Source: Hyphomicrobiales bacterium (GTDB taxonomy: Bacteria; Pseudomonadota; Alphaproteobacteria; Rhizobiales; Aestuariivirgaceae). From it: a DNA stretch of 64,000 bases. Shown here in pieces: positions 8,593 through 16,043 of the stretch. The stretch lies in assembly GCA_025359045.1 (NCBI GenBank), contig JANYHN010000030.1, forward strand, positions 1 through 64,000, in the 5' to 3' direction. The translations under genes and the position numbers were made by a program. Each line of letters opens with the position of its first letter. Positions within the stretch are counted from its first letter, which is position 1. Under the pieces are notes generated by a model. The model made no database searches, was not told the origin of the DNA, and was given only the letters and a program-made list of their open reading frames with translations.

Positions 8593-9060
8593 ATGGTTGA
8601 TGAACAATCTTCGAGAGTGCCAATAGATAATATCCGCACACTGCTCTATTATTTGGGTTTGGCCATTGATGAGCGCATGGCGCAATATCGGCGCGGTACA
8701 CCGTATGAAAATGTCCGCCCATCTGATGTTCGTGTTTTCGTGCGGGCTTCACGTGGCACATATACAATTTCGGATATTGCGAGAGAGTTGCAAATTACCC
8801 GCCAGGCAGCACAAAGTTCGGTGCAACGCCTCATAAAATTGCAAGTCATTGCCTTGAAAACATTACCCGGTAACAAGCGCGACAAGGTTGTAATGATAAC
8901 TCCAAAAGGCGAACTGGCCAGCAGAACTGCCAGACAGCAAGTTGGGAAGCTCGAAAATGAATTTGCAGAAATGATCGGCAGCGATAAGTTGGAGGAGTTG
9001 CGCGTTTCTTTGGGCGTTATGTTAGAGCAGCTCAATATTACCCTTAAGCAACAGGCGTAA
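8593..9060 (+). CDS. MarR-like winged-helix transcriptional regulator
   Basis: A 155-residue protein with a MarR/winged-helix core: YTISDIARELQITRQAAQSSVQRLIKLQ (helix-turn-helix, ~residues 57-84), the wing DKVVMITPKGE, and helical N- and C-termini for dimerisation. ATG at 8593 (MVDEQSSRV) is preferred. The frame is also open from TTG 8584, but that codon is part of a TTGTCAA operator half-site. No clear ribosome site precedes the ATG, so translation may be leaderless. The operator repeats upstream suggest autoregulation and control of the divergent RNA. The ligand is unknown. It overlaps the convergent MocR gene by 17 bp. Confidence 0.82.
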   Translation: MVDEQSSRVPIDNIRTLLYYLGLAIDERMAQYRRGTPYENVRPSDVRVFVRASRGTYTISDIARELQITRQAAQSSVQRLIKLQVIALKTLPGNKRDKVVMITPKGELASRTARQQVGKLENEFAEMIGSDKLEELRVSLGVMLEQLNITLKQQA

Positions 9061-10432
9061 ATTCATCTTCGTCTTGCTCGCGCATGAGGGCGCGGATTGT
9101 TTCAAAGGCTTTACGCACCTTGAAATTTTCAATTGATGTTCCAAAGCAAATGCGAATATGGCGGGGCGTTAAACTGGGCACGAGTAAAAATGCAGAGCCC
9201 GGCGTTACTTTAATATTTATAGCCGCAAGAGCCGCAGTAAAGCGCGACGCATTCCACTGTTCTGGTAACTCAAGCCACGCATAGGGTGCACCGGGCTCGC
9301 ACCTGAAAGTGCAGCCCTTAAACACTTCAATAAATGAAGAGCGAAGTGATGCAAGTTCACGCCTTGTGCGAGTAAGTATCGTGTCTGCTATATCTGTTTC
9401 AATCCAGTAACGCGCAATCTCGCCTGTGATACCGACTGTGCGCGAGGCCATGGTTCGGACATGCGAGCGCAATGATTTTTCTTGGCCTTGGGGTGTGACC
9501 ACAAAACCAATCCGTAGGCCTGGAGCAAGGGTTTTTGAGAGACTGGTGATGTGATAGGTGAGTTCAGGCGCGATTGTATAAAAGGTTGGCGGCTGCACGC
9601 GCGCATCGAGCAATCTGAAAATATCATCTTCGATAATGGTGATTTTGTATTTTCGCGCAATTGCCACAATCTCTTCACGCCTTCGCATACTCATCGTGCT
9701 GGTCGTTGGGTTTTGCAAGGTCGGAACAATGTATAGGATACGAGATTTGGTGGTGCGGGCGGCATGTTCAAAAGCGGTTGGCGTTAAGCCTTCAGCATCC
9801 ATTTCCAAGGCCAAAGGCTCAACATGCGCGTTCTTGAACGTATTTCTGAGCAGGGCGTAATTGACACCTTCTGCCATGACCGTTTCACCTGGTTCTGAAA
9901 TTGCCTCGAGCACGGTGATCAAACCGAGATGAGCGCCCGCGGTGATAAAAATATCGCGGGTGTTTGCATCAATGCCGCTACGCTTTAACCAAAGCGCGGC
10001 CATCACTTTGTGAAGGGCAAATCCATCAGGCGGCGCGTAATCCAACAGGTCGAGCTTGCGCGGATCGCGCATCACGGCATGCAGTGCTGAATCAAATTCT
10101 TGCGCGGTCACAACCGGCGGCGGAATGGCGTGGGTTAGATCAATCAGCCCATCATCTTCTTTGGCAATGGGTATGATTGAAGAAACCGCACTGCCGCTGC
10201 GAATGTAACTGCCACGACCAACTTCGCCAGATAATAGCCCACGCAGTTCTGCTTCCTTATAGGCACGGGTGACGGTGCCTAATGTGACACCGAGCTTCCA
10301 CGCCAAATCCCGCTGTGGGGGAAGCCTGTCACCTTTGGCTAACGTGCCACCATCAACATCGGAACTGATGGCATCTGCAATGGCCAGATATAAAGGCTTG
10401 GAGCGATCGAGCGTGGGAACCCAAATTGTCAT
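9044..10432 (-). CDS. MocR/PdxR-family regulator (GntR HTH fused to class I aminotransferase domain)
   Basis: A 462-residue transcription factor. The N-terminal GntR winged helix (GDRLPPQRDLAWKLGVTLGTVTRAYKEAE, ~residues 32-60) is joined to a fold-type I PLP domain. The PLP lysine lies in SLSKTLAPGLRIG, with IVPTLQNPTTSTMS and EDDIF motifs. Such proteins sense PLP and amino-compound metabolism and often control the divergent gene. The start is ATG 10432 (MTIWVPTLDRSKPL). An upstream ATG-like extension to 10483 runs into the operator region. Inverted repeats between this gene and the divergent DUF1127 gene are likely its operator. Confidence 0.9.
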   Translation of the reverse strand: MTIWVPTLDRSKPLYLAIADAISSDVDGGTLAKGDRLPPQRDLAWKLGVTLGTVTRAYKEAELRGLLSGEVGRGSYIRSGSAVSSIIPIAKEDDGLIDLTHAIPPPVVTAQEFDSALHAVMRDPRKLDLLDYAPPDGFALHKVMAALWLKRSGIDANTRDIFITAGAHLGLITVLEAISEPGETVMAEGVNYALLRNTFKNAHVEPLALEMDAEGLTPTAFEHAARTTKSRILYIVPTLQNPTTSTMSMRRREEIVAIARKYKITIIEDDIFRLLDARVQPPTFYTIAPELTYHITSLSKTLAPGLRIGFVVTPQGQEKSLRSHVRTMASRTVGITGEIARYWIETDIADTILTRTRRELASLRSSFIEVFKGCTFRCEPGAPYAWLELPEQWNASRFTAALAAINIKVTPGSAFLLVPSLTPRHIRICFGTSIENFKVRKAFETIRALMREQDEDEFTPVA

Positions 10433-10468
10433 GGTAACAATGTTTCGATTGTTTTGATCATAGTGTTC

Positions 10469-10535
10469 ATTGTATCTACACAATTAGCGAATATCAAGAG
10501 TATTCGTGAATTTATATCCAAACAATAGATACAAT
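10469..10535. promoter_or_regulatory. Inverted-repeat operator between MocR and DUF1127 genes
   Basis: ATTGTATCTA (10469-10478) and its exact reverse complement TAGATACAAT (10526-10535) flank the divergent promoters. The first copy also continues as ATTGTATCTACACAAT. Widely spaced repeated half-sites are typical of MocR/PdxR operators. The assignment to this MocR is inferred from position. Confidence 0.55.
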
Positions 10536-10557
10536 CGGAGCTTTACAGGAGAATACC

Positions 10558-10923
10558 ATGCGCGATTTTGAGGTCACTGAAGCCAATTCGAGAGCAGCCT
10601 TTGGCCGTCTCACGTGGTTTGTGCGCATGGTCAGCAATTGGCGCATGCGCAAAGATTTGAAGCGATTGCAAAAATTTAGTGATTATCAGCTGCGCGACAT
10701 TGGAGTGAGCCGTGTCGAATTGCACCGAATGATATGTATTCCGCTTTACACCGATCAAATTTGGGAAACCGAGCGGCGAGAATTGCTTGAATCACGTTAT
10801 TATGATGTCGATATGCCCTATTTGGCCCCCCTCAAATCGAGGGGGGTCGCATTACCCGCTTCGGCAGTGCCCGCTTGGTTGATTGGGGTGCAAAACCCTG
10901 CAAGAAACCTACACATTGGATGA
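10558..10923 (+). CDS. DUF1127 domain protein (YjiS-like small basic protein)
   Basis: A 121-residue protein whose middle carries the DUF1127 signature: WRMRKDLKRLQKFSDYQLRD followed by IGVSRVELHRMI. DUF1127 proteins are small, arginine-rich and abundant in alphaproteobacteria. Some affect phosphate/carbon metabolism and RNA turnover. A good ribosome site (AGGAG, 10548-10552) precedes ATG 10558. The gene is divergent from the MocR regulator with a shared operator region, a frequent pairing. An 8-bp GC-rich hairpin (CCCCCCTC/GAGGGGGG, 10826-10846) lies inside the coding sequence. Confidence 0.8.
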   Translation: MRDFEVTEANSRAAFGRLTWFVRMVSNWRMRKDLKRLQKFSDYQLRDIGVSRVELHRMICIPLYTDQIWETERRELLESRYYDVDMPYLAPLKSRGVALPASAVPAWLIGVQNPARNLHIG

Positions 10924-10957
10924 AACAAGGCCACTAGTTGTGAGCGGTGCGTCTTAG

Positions 10958-11110
10958 CTATTTCAGCGCCGCACCGATGTTATTGAACTTCTTTACGAGT
11001 GCATTTGTGATATAGGGCATGGCTGTTAGCAAGCAAACTGCCATAGCTGCTGCAATCAAGCCATATTCAATTGCCGTGGCACCAGATTGGTCATTCAAAA
11101 ATTTACGCAT
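10958..11110 (-). CDS. Flp/Fap-type IVb pilin, 50 residues
   Basis: A short gene of 50 codons. The product starts MRKFLNDQSGATAIEYGLIA and continues with a hydrophobic helix AAMAVCLLTAM. The short basic leader, Gly-10, and the Glu-Tyr pair (EYGLIAA) in the hydrophobic segment define Flp pilins, which are cleaved by a TadV-type prepilin peptidase and assembled by the Tad system into adhesive pili. GAGGTG lies 9 bases before the ATG. No tad/cpa genes are nearby, so it is an orphan pilin gene here. Confidence 0.85.
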   Translation of the reverse strand: MRKFLNDQSGATAIEYGLIAAAMAVCLLTAMPYITNALVKKFNNIGAALK

Positions 11111-11417
11111 TTTAAACACCTCGTTTATAGCACTTACTCGCCTTCCGATTGAGCTTCGGTGGGAACGGGCATTCTCTAGATTTTGTTTTCTAACAAAACT
11201 TTAATGTTGGGCTTCGACATTACAAAACCGTAAGGTTCTCGGTGGACTGGTTAACAATTGCCAAATAATTTTGTGCGAGGGGTGACGCTTGCCATAAGCT
11301 GAAAATTCTGCTTTATCCCGCAAACCTTCACCTCAAAACTGAAGTATTCACGTCGCCTGGCTTGTATAGGGCATGCCATGGCGGCTCGATTAACGCTTAA
11401 ACTTAGGACCAAGCAAA
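11111..11417. other. Intergenic region between Flp pilin and rpmI
   Basis: About 300 bases without a gene I can support. It must hold the divergent promoters of the Flp pilin and the rpmI-rplT-pheST operon. A Shine-Dalgarno-like TAGGA precedes rpmI by about 10 bases. I see no repeat or structured RNA that stands out. Confidence 0.5.
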
Positions 11418-11624
11418 ATGCCCAAAATGAAGACTAAATCTGCGGCCAAGAAGCGTTTCCGCTTCACAGCCTCAGGCCTGGTGATCGCTGGCGCTGCCGG
11501 CAAACGCCATGGCATGATCAAGCGCTCCAACAAAACCATCCGCAATCAACGTGGCACCATGATTTTGGCCGCAGGCGACGAACGCCTGGTCAAAATCCAC
11601 ATGCCATATGCTGGTAAGAAATAA
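11418..11624 (+). CDS. rpmI: 50S ribosomal protein L35
   Basis: A 68-residue, very basic protein beginning [20 protein letters not shown], the standard bL35 N-terminus, with the conserved K-R-H-G/N-Q-R-G pattern later. It is a component of the large ribosomal subunit. It lies 13 bases upstream of rplT in the usual rpmI-rplT order. infC, which often precedes these genes, is here 5 kb away. Confidence 0.97.
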   Translation: MPKMKTKSAAKKRFRFTASGLVIAGAAGKRHGMIKRSNKTIRNQRGTMILAAGDERLVKIHMPYAGKK

Positions 11625-11637
11625 GGGAGGCTGATCC

Positions 11638-12000
11638 ATGTCACGTGCAAAAGGTGGCGTCGTCGCACGCCGTTCCCATAAAAAAGTTATCAAGGCCGCA
11701 AAAGGTTATTTCAACCGCCGCAAAAACATTTTCCGCGTTGCCGTTCAGGCGGTGGAAAAGGCTGGTCAATATGCCTACCGCGACCGTCGTACCAAGAAGC
11801 GCAATTTCCGCTCACTCTGGATTCAGCGGATCAATGCGGCTTCGCGTGAATTGGGCCTGACTTATGGCCGATTTATTTACGGTCTGGACAAGGCCGGGAT
11901 TGTTGTGGACCGCAAGGTTCTGAGCGATCTTGCTGTGCATGATGCAGCCGCATTTGCGGTTCTCGTGGAAAAAGCAAAAGCTGCCCAGAAGGCTGCTTAA
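11638..12000 (+). CDS. rplT: 50S ribosomal protein L20
   Basis: A 120-residue bL20 protein. [20 protein letters not shown] is followed by the conserved [13 protein letters not shown] and an [20 protein letters not shown] segment. L20 binds 23S rRNA domain II early in assembly and, in enterobacteria, represses its own operon. A GGGAGG ribosome site at 11624-11630 precedes ATG 11638. Confidence 0.97.
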   Translation: MSRAKGGVVARRSHKKVIKAAKGYFNRRKNIFRVAVQAVEKAGQYAYRDRRTKKRNFRSLWIQRINAASRELGLTYGRFIYGLDKAGIVVDRKVLSDLAVHDAAAFAVLVEKAKAAQKAA

Positions 12001-12024
12001 GTTTTAATTCAGCTACGGACTCTT

Positions 12025-12066
12025 GGCCGGGATTGTTTGAGCGTGTATGCGCAAAACAGCCCGGCC
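12025..12066 (+). promoter_or_regulatory. Long hairpin between rplT and pheS (possible attenuator)
   Basis: GGCCGGG (12025-12031) pairs perfectly with CCCGGCC (12060-12066). A TTGTTT/AAACA-like and GCG/CGC inner stem continues the hairpin. It is followed by a moderately T-rich stretch, then the pheS ribosome site. It could attenuate transcription into pheST or separate ribosomal-protein from synthetase expression. I see no phenylalanine-rich leader peptide. Confidence 0.5.
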
Positions 12067-12086
12067 ATTTCATTTTGAGGTATGTG

Positions 12087-13157
12087 ATGTCGCTTGATGC
12101 ACTCGAACAAGAATTATTAGCGCAGGTTTCCGCCGCTTCCGATGAAGCAGGCGTTGAGGCTATTCGCGTTTCGGCTTTGGGCAAGAAGGGCGTTATTTCA
12201 GAGCGCATGGCAACGCTTGGAAAAATGGCGCCCGATGAGCGCAAAGCCACGGGTGCGGCGCTGAATGTTTTGAAGGATAAAGTGACGGAGGCTTTGACGG
12301 CGAAGAAAGTTGTTTTTGCTGAGGCGGCACTTGAAGCGCGTCTGGTATCTGAAAAAATTGATGTGACATTGCCCGTACGCCCGCAAAGCGCTGGCACTAT
12401 TCATCCCGTATCCCAAGTGTGGGAAGAGGTGGTACAGATATTTGGTGACTTAGGATTCAGCGTGGCTGAAGGCCCGCATATTGAAGATGATTTTCATAAC
12501 TTCGACGCACTGAACATGCCGGCTGATCATCCGGCACGCCAAGAACATGACACATTTTATTTCAATGAAAAGCCCGATGGTTCCAGAATGGTTCTACGCA
12601 CGCACACAAGCCCCGTGCAAATTCGCACTATGCTGTCACAAAAACCACCGATCAGAATTATCGCACCTGGCCGCACATTTCGCTCTGATAGTGATATGAC
12701 GCACACGCCGATGTTCAACCAGGTTGAAGCTTTGGTGATTGATGAGACCACGCATATGGGCAATCTCAAATGGATCTTGCAGGAATTCTGCAAAGCCTTC
12801 TTTGAGGTTGACGATGTGAAGATGCGCTTCCGCGCTTCTCATTTTCCGTTCACTGAGCCTTCGATGGAAGTGGACATCAATTATTCGCGCGAAGGCGGGC
12901 AACTCAAAATTGGCACGGGCGATAAATGGCTGGAGATTTTAGGGTCGGGCATGGTGCACCCTAATGTGATAAGGGCCGGTGGGCTCGATCCTGATCGCTA
13001 TCAAGGCTTCGCCTTCGGAATGGGCATCGACCGCATTGCGATGTTGAAATACGGGATACCGGATTTGCGTGCGTTTTTTGAAAGCGACCTACGCTGGTTA
13101 AGGCATTATGGATTTAGAAGTTTGCAAGTGCCGACTTTGGCGGGGGGATTGTCATGA
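12087..13157 (+). CDS. pheS: Phenylalanine--tRNA ligase alpha subunit
   Basis: The catalytic subunit of the (alpha-beta)2 class II synthetase that charges tRNA-Phe, 356 residues. The N-terminal coiled coil precedes the class II core [19 protein letters not shown]. Motif 2 is [12 protein letters not shown]...[20 protein letters not shown] (HTPMFNQVE), and motif 3 is [23 protein letters not shown] 12087 ([11 protein letters not shown]) is chosen because TGAGG lies 6 bases upstream and it matches the family N-terminus. The frame is open to 12033. Its stop overlaps the start of an unknown gene (ATGA), not pheT. Confidence 0.96.
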   Translation: MSLDALEQELLAQVSAASDEAGVEAIRVSALGKKGVISERMATLGKMAPDERKATGAALNVLKDKVTEALTAKKVVFAEAALEARLVSEKIDVTLPVRPQSAGTIHPVSQVWEEVVQIFGDLGFSVAEGPHIEDDFHNFDALNMPADHPARQEHDTFYFNEKPDGSRMVLRTHTSPVQIRTMLSQKPPIRIIAPGRTFRSDSDMTHTPMFNQVEALVIDETTHMGNLKWILQEFCKAFFEVDDVKMRFRASHFPFTEPSMEVDINYSREGGQLKIGTGDKWLEILGSGMVHPNVIRAGGLDPDRYQGFAFGMGIDRIAMLKYGIPDLRAFFESDLRWLRHYGFRSLQVPTLAGGLS

Positions 13158-13594
13158 ACGCAAAAGCACAATCGGACATTCAATTGGAATTTTCTGACAA
13201 AGCCACAAAAAATGGCTTCGAAATTCTGCACATAAAGAACTCATCAAATCTAATTCTCCGTCGAAAGAAAGACGGCTTGGAACTACAATGCCTGCTCAAG
13301 TCAAGATGGTGGGCAGAAAGAGATCTACTGGGCCGCAATATTTGGATAATTTTTCCTGATGGCGTCAAGCCAAGGAAACGCAACTGGTATGTCGTTCCGC
13401 ATGATCTCATAGTCCAACATGGCAAGATTAAACATCGCCACACTCTTAGTTGGAAGCGAGGCTTGTATCACAAGCCGCAACTCAGCGAAGATCTGGTTGT
13501 GGCGTACGTCGCATACCAAATGGACTTTTTGGCAAATTTACGCCGTGAATTCGTTGATTTGCTGCATTTACAAAACGCAAAGAATTGGGAATAA
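13154..13594 (+). CDS. Protein of unknown function inserted between pheS and pheT
   Basis: A 146-residue protein I do not recognise. Visible features are the central [20 protein letters not shown], a basic segment [17 protein letters not shown], and a C-terminal [19 protein letters not shown]. The Trp/Arg-rich composition and the 'NWYVVPHD' strand vaguely recall small PD-(D/E)XK or nucleic-acid-binding proteins, but no catalytic set can be assigned. The gene overlaps the pheS stop by 4 bp (ATGA) and ends 5 bases before pheT, so it is translated with the synthetase operon. It looks more AT-rich than its neighbours, suggesting later acquisition (inference). Confidence 0.75.
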   Translation: MNAKAQSDIQLEFSDKATKNGFEILHIKNSSNLILRRKKDGLELQCLLKSRWWAERDLLGRNIWIIFPDGVKPRKRNWYVVPHDLIVQHGKIKHRHTLSWKRGLYHKPQLSEDLVVAYVAYQMDFLANLRREFVDLLHLQNAKNWE

Positions 13595-13599
13595 CCACA

Positions 13600-15996
13600 A
13601 TGAAATTTACCCTCTCTTGGCTTAAAGAACATCTCGATACCACAGCGACACTTGATCAAATCTGCGAAGGTTTGATTGGCGTTGGCTTGGAAGTGGAGGA
13701 GGTTTCTGATCGCACCCAAGAACTCGCCGCCTTCAAAGTGGCTTATGTGCTGAAAGCTGAGAAGCATCCCAATGCCGATAAGCTTAGACTTTGCAAAGTG
13801 GAAACTGATACAGGCGTGATTCAAGTTGTGTGCGGTGCGCCAAACGCACGCGCTGGCATGAAGGCGATTATTGCGCTGCCGGGGGCTGTGATTCCGGCCA
13901 CTAAAATCGCGCTGGAAAAAGGTTCAATCCGCGGCCAGGAATCGCAAGGCATGATGTGTTCGGAGCGCGAGTTGCTGCTGTCGGAAGAGCATGACGGCAT
14001 TATTGATGTGCAGGGGGATTGGCCCGTGGGCACGCCTGCGGTGAAAGCGCTCGGTCTCGATGACCCGATGATCTATATCAAGGTGACGGCCAACAGGCCA
14101 GATGCATTGGGCATTCACGGGCTTGCGCGAGATTTAGCGGCTAAGGGTTTGGGCACGTTAAAGCCGCTTGATGCAACGCCGGTGAAAGGTACATTCACAT
14201 CGCCGATTAAAGTTTCTGTTGATGGACAAAGTTCTTGCGCATTGTTTGTGGGCCGCTATTTCAGAGGCGTTAAAAACGGGCCGTCACCTGCGTGGTTGCA
14301 AGCGCGATTGAAATCCATTGGACTGCGCCCGATTTCGACGTTGGTTGATATTACCAATTACATCACCTTCACCTATGGCCGCCCGCTGCATGTGTTTGAC
14401 GCTGATAAAGTTCACGGAAATATTTCCGCGCGCCTCGCTAAAAACGGTGAAAGCTTAGTTGCGTTGGATGGCAAGACTTATACGTTGAGTGATCAGATGA
14501 CTGTGATTGCCGACGAGAAATCCGCTGAAGGCATTGCCGGTATTATGGGCGGTGAAGCATCGGGCTGTTCGGAGACAACAACCAATGTATTTTTGGAAGC
14601 CGCCTATTTCGATCCGCAAGCCACGGCTGCAACGGGGCGCAAACTAGGCATTATCTCTGATGCGCGGTATCGCTTTGAGCGCGGCATTGATCCGGCTTTC
14701 ACGCAAGTAGGAGCCGAGATCGCTACGCGTTTGATTTTGGAATTATGTGGCGGTGAAGCGTCAGAGCTGGTTATTGCGGGTGCAGTGCCCAATACGGCGC
14801 GGTCTTTCACGTTGCGCAAAACTCGCGTGAAGTCTTTGGGCGGCGTTGATGTTCCGTGGACGGAGCAATTACGCATACTGCGTGACCTAGGTTTTGTGGT
14901 TTCGGATGATGGCGTGGCGGCTGATGATGTGGGCGCAACTTGCGCCGTGCCAAGCTGGCGGCCGGATGTGAAGGGCGAAGCTGATTTGGTGGAAGAAATT
15001 TGCCGTATTTACGGTCTTGAAAATATCCCAAATGCACCGATGTCGCGTCCACATGACATTGCGCGACCTGTGCTCAACCCGTTGCAAAAGCGCATGCTTG
15101 CTTCGCGGCGCATGCTTGCGACACGTGGTTTCAACGAAGCTTTGACCTGGGCGTTCATTCCCGAAGCCCAAGCCAAATTGTTTGGTGGTGGCCAACCAGA
15201 ATTGAAGCTTAGCAATGCGATTTCATCTGAACTCACCGACATGCGGCCATCATTGCTGCCTAATCTGATTGCTGCCGCGGGGCGCAATATGGCACGGGGG
15301 TTTGCAGATTTGATGTTGGCTGAAGTAGGCCACGCCTATGCGGGTGATAAGATGTCGGATGAAACATTGCGCGCAGCGGGTATCAGGCGTGGTGCAGCCG
15401 TTTCACGCAATGTGCAAGGCGGCAAACGCGATGTGGATGTTTTCGATGTGAAGGCCGATGTGTTGGCAGTGATTGAGGCTTGCGGGCTGGCAGCCTCCAC
15501 ATTGCAAGTGGTTTCAGGCGCGCCCGCTTGGTTCCACCCCGGTCGTTGCGGCACCATTCAAATGGGCCCGCAAAACAAACTGGCATATTTTGGCGAAATC
15601 CATCCGCGTGTTTTGCAAGCGATGTATGTGAAAGGGCCACTGGTTGCATTTGAAATTGTTTTGAACGGACTGCCAGCCTCCAAAGCAAAATCTAACGCTC
15701 GTGCAGCACTGAACTACTCTGATCTCATGCCGCTGTCTCGCGACTTTGCTTTCGTGGTTGATGATAAGGTGCTAGCGGCTGAGCTGGTAAAAGCTGTCAA
15801 AGGCGTTGACAAAGTTTTGATTGCCGATGTGAATGTGTTTGATCTTTATAAGTTGGAAGGCGGCAAAATATCTCTGGCCGTTGAAGTGACTTTACAGCCC
15901 AAAGACAAGACTTTCACCGATGCTGAGATTGAGGCAATATCAGCCAAAATTGTTGCGACTGCGGCAAAGGCTGTTGGGGCAACGTTGCGGCAGTAA
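13600..15996 (+). CDS. pheT: Phenylalanine--tRNA ligase beta subunit
   Basis: A 798-residue beta subunit (bacterial type, usually ~800). The N-terminus is MKFTLSWLKEHLDT. The tRNA-binding (EMAP/OB) domain follows (~residues 40-150: ADKLRLCKVETDTG, VVCGAPNARAGM). The B3/4 editing domain, B5 domain and FDX-ACB anticodon-binding C-terminus (LMPLSRDFAFVVDD, LYKLEGGKISLAVEVTLQP) complete it. It forms the heterotetramer with PheS and hydrolyses mischarged Tyr-tRNA-Phe. ATG 13600 is preferred over TTG 13585, which lies inside the preceding gene. A palindromic repeat follows. Confidence 0.97.
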   Translation: MKFTLSWLKEHLDTTATLDQICEGLIGVGLEVEEVSDRTQELAAFKVAYVLKAEKHPNADKLRLCKVETDTGVIQVVCGAPNARAGMKAIIALPGAVIPATKIALEKGSIRGQESQGMMCSERELLLSEEHDGIIDVQGDWPVGTPAVKALGLDDPMIYIKVTANRPDALGIHGLARDLAAKGLGTLKPLDATPVKGTFTSPIKVSVDGQSSCALFVGRYFRGVKNGPSPAWLQARLKSIGLRPISTLVDITNYITFTYGRPLHVFDADKVHGNISARLAKNGESLVALDGKTYTLSDQMTVIADEKSAEGIAGIMGGEASGCSETTTNVFLEAAYFDPQATAATGRKLGIISDARYRFERGIDPAFTQVGAEIATRLILELCGGEASELVIAGAVPNTARSFTLRKTRVKSLGGVDVPWTEQLRILRDLGFVVSDDGVAADDVGATCAVPSWRPDVKGEADLVEEICRIYGLENIPNAPMSRPHDIARPVLNPLQKRMLASRRMLATRGFNEALTWAFIPEAQAKLFGGGQPELKLSNAISSELTDMRPSLLPNLIAAAGRNMARGFADLMLAEVGHAYAGDKMSDETLRAAGIRRGAAVSRNVQGGKRDVDVFDVKADVLAVIEACGLAASTLQVVSGAPAWFHPGRCGTIQMGPQNKLAYFGEIHPRVLQAMYVKGPLVAFEIVLNGLPASKAKSNARAALNYSDLMPLSRDFAFVVDDKVLAAELVKAVKGVDKVLIADVNVFDLYKLEGGKISLAVEVTLQPKDKTFTDAEIEAISAKIVATAAKAVGATLRQ

Positions 15997-16000
15997 TGTT

Positions 16001-16025
16001 CTCGCCCGTTGAAGAAACGGGCGAG
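16001..16025. repeat. Short palindromic repeat between pheT and pgi
   Basis: CTCGCCCGTT-gaaga-AACGGGCGAG, a 10-bp perfect hairpin followed by GACGTTTT. It resembles the elements downstream of pgi at 17643-17800 (CTC-x-CCC...GGG-x-GAG-G-A), so it is probably a member of a dispersed REP-like family that may also act as a terminator. Confidence 0.6.
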
Positions 16026-16043
16026 GACGTTTTGGAGTTTTAA

